Shown piece by piece: positions 63,393-64,000 of a DNA stretch of 64,000 nucleotides. Source of the stretch: CBDEGK01 sp965237855. GTDB lineage: Bacteria > Pseudomonadota > Gammaproteobacteria > Pseudomonadales > Halieaceae. The DNA lies in assembly GCA_965237855.1 (NCBI GenBank), contig CBDEGK010000008.1, positions 1,211,467 through 1,275,466 of the forward strand. Reading direction: 5' to 3'. Numbering within the stretch: position 1 is the stretch's first letter; each line of letters starts with the position of its first letter. The notes under the pieces are model-generated. The model was not told the origin of the DNA. It did not search any database and saw only the letters and a program-made list of their open reading frames with translations. A program made the position numbers and the translations under genes.

Positions 63393-63500
63393 TTACTTGT
63401 TTACAACTCTTGGTTCATGAAGTAATTCATGAAAGGTCTTTTCAGCCAAGCCATTTACTGTTTCAATAAACCCTCTCGGACAAAATTCACATTGAATCAT
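63393..63500 (-). CDS. 35-residue putative zinc-finger microprotein
   Basis: ATG 63500 opens 35 codons: MIQCEFCPRGFIETVNG, then LAEKTFHELLHEPRVVNK and stop. CxxC near the start and HxxxH near the end, with 18 residues between, give a C2H2-like zinc knuckle. The base directly before the ATG belongs to a perfect 11-bp palindrome, as for an autoregulated gene. Too short for normal gene callers. The bases between it and the coiled-coil gene (63332-63392) hold nothing else I can name. Confidence 0.45.
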   Translation of the reverse strand: MIQCEFCPRGFIETVNGLAEKTFHELLHEPRVVNK

Positions 63501-63525
63501 ATAGTACGGTATGGTACCGTACTAT
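63501..63525. promoter_or_regulatory. Perfect 11-bp palindrome with 3-base spacer
   Basis: ATAGTACGGTA, TGG, TACCGTACTAT: exact dyad symmetry of 25 bases next to the start of the microprotein gene, in otherwise irregular AT-rich DNA. It resembles an operator for a dimeric regulator more than a terminator (no T-run). From 63526 to 63763 I see no gene. Confidence 0.55.
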
Positions 63526-63763
63526 TAATAGTCAGGTAATTACAACGTAACCAATTACGCAGTCAGATACCCCAGGTCATATCTCTACATTTTATTCAGT
63601 TGACCTAATCATCACTCTGCGTTTAGTTTATGATAACTGGGCATAAAGAGGTTAAACATTACGAAATTTTTTGAGCCTACCTTCAATTATTTTTTATTCA
63701 ATTGATTTGATTTCTAAATTTTTAATGACCGATCATTTTTAAACAAATTTGTTAAATGATAAC

Positions 63764-64000
63764 ATGCAAAACATTCCACTTCAATTAGATTCAGGTGGAA
63801 TTCAAAATACACTTAACAATACTGTTACTAGTTTAATTGAACAAATTACTCCTGAACTTCCTCCTAATACTTTTGTTACTGATTTAGCTTTTATCATGAT
63901 AATTGGGGCTGTAGTTACGCTGGCAAATCTTTTTGCTGAAATTGGTGTTATCTTACTTCTTTTTGTAATTGGTATTGAATTCCCATATTCAAAGATCAAA
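63764..64000 (+). CDS. Cation:proton antiporter (CPA2/KefB-like), N-terminus, with internal gap
   Basis: ATG 63764 is open to the window edge (79 codons). FVTDLAFIMIIGAVVTL and LFAEIGVILLLFVIGIEF are the first and third helical segments of KefB/NapA-type antiporters. The segment expected between them (the KQPxxxGYxxAGxxxGP helix, about 40 residues) is missing, so TLANLFAE joins directly. The rest lies beyond the edge. It exchanges Na+ or K+ for H+ in the membrane. Confidence 0.7.
   Translation, partial: MQNIPLQLDSGGIQNTLNNTVTSLIEQITPELPPNTFVTDLAFIMIIGAVVTLANLFAEIGVILLLFVIGIEFPYSKIK

Noticed and set aside
53640..64000. Lateral transfer of a 10-kb archaeal island into the bacterium
   Set aside because: No mobile ends or repeats at the border, a gene cut mid-domain, and housekeeping archaeal genes with native composition. 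Assembly chimera is simpler.

Overview
The window is two unrelated genomes joined in one contig. Bases 1 to about 53,640 are moderately GC-rich and carry typical marine gammaproteobacterial genes: TonB receptors with gammaproteobacterial signal and plug sequences, a CusBA efflux operon, a LutABC operon, tripartite tricarboxylate transporters (TTT) and IS21/IS3 remnants. A Cellvibrionales-like host is my inference from gene content. From about 53,640 to 64,000 the DNA is strongly AT-rich, and the genes are those of a Nitrosopumilus-like thaumarchaeon: prefoldin beta, an XPF/ERCC4 nuclease, a GGQ release-factor-like protein, Nob1, NAD kinase, a Sulfolobus-type dicluster ferredoxin and a membrane GT2 glycosyltransferase. 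The join lies inside a short-chain dehydrogenase and cuts it at the active-site Tyr segment, so a chimeric assembly is the simplest reading.

Layout of the bacterial part. 1-5.5 kb: a partial K+ channel, broken GH17 glucanase pieces next to a PTS EIIA-like piece, a VOC protein, a secreted phosphodiesterase/nuclease and a DUF4214/PPC metalloprotease. 5.6-10.9 kb: a cusBA copper/silver efflux operon with a Cys-rich leader gene and no outer-membrane partner. 11.2-13.7 kb: an isocitrate-dehydrogenase-like enzyme with an internally duplicated domain, and small proteins. 13.8-27 kb: a TonB receptor, then a transporter and sensor cluster with two TctA, two TctB and three TctC-type binding proteins, plus a TctDE two-component system. 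One binding protein is fused to a ModA-like domain and another has an in-frame stop. 27.4-41.4 kb: a catabolic-looking set (two LLM flavin enzymes, amidase, DapB-like dehydrogenase, enoyl-CoA hydratase, double DsbA-fold isomerase, TonB receptor, methyltransferase, SnoaL-like, GH29 fucosidase, SDR, SYLF protein, dienelactone hydrolase). 41.4-47.6 kb: lutABC, an M19 dipeptidase and an unrecognised multi-membrane protein. 47.8-50.7 kb: half a tRNA-Thr, the first codons of an integrase, a complete IS21-type element, and IS66-like, IS3-like and SDR debris. 50.8-53.6 kb: an MscS channel, a DUF4760-like protein, a broken Rieske oxygenase and the truncated SDR.

At least five genes on both sides of the join carry single-base frameshifts, often in homopolymers (EIIA, ModA-TctC, SYLF, NAD kinase, DsbA). 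Several others lack an internal block of conserved sequence (GH17, Rieske, SDR, XPF, CPA antiporter). I read this mainly as sequencing/assembly error rather than biology, and each broken gene below should be read with that in mind.

The most interesting biology that survives this caution is the TTT cluster with a ModA-TctC fusion, the duplicated-domain IDH-like enzyme, the archaeal GGQ protein with an unusual N-domain, and a 35-codon CxxC/HxxxH microprotein abutting a perfect palindrome.
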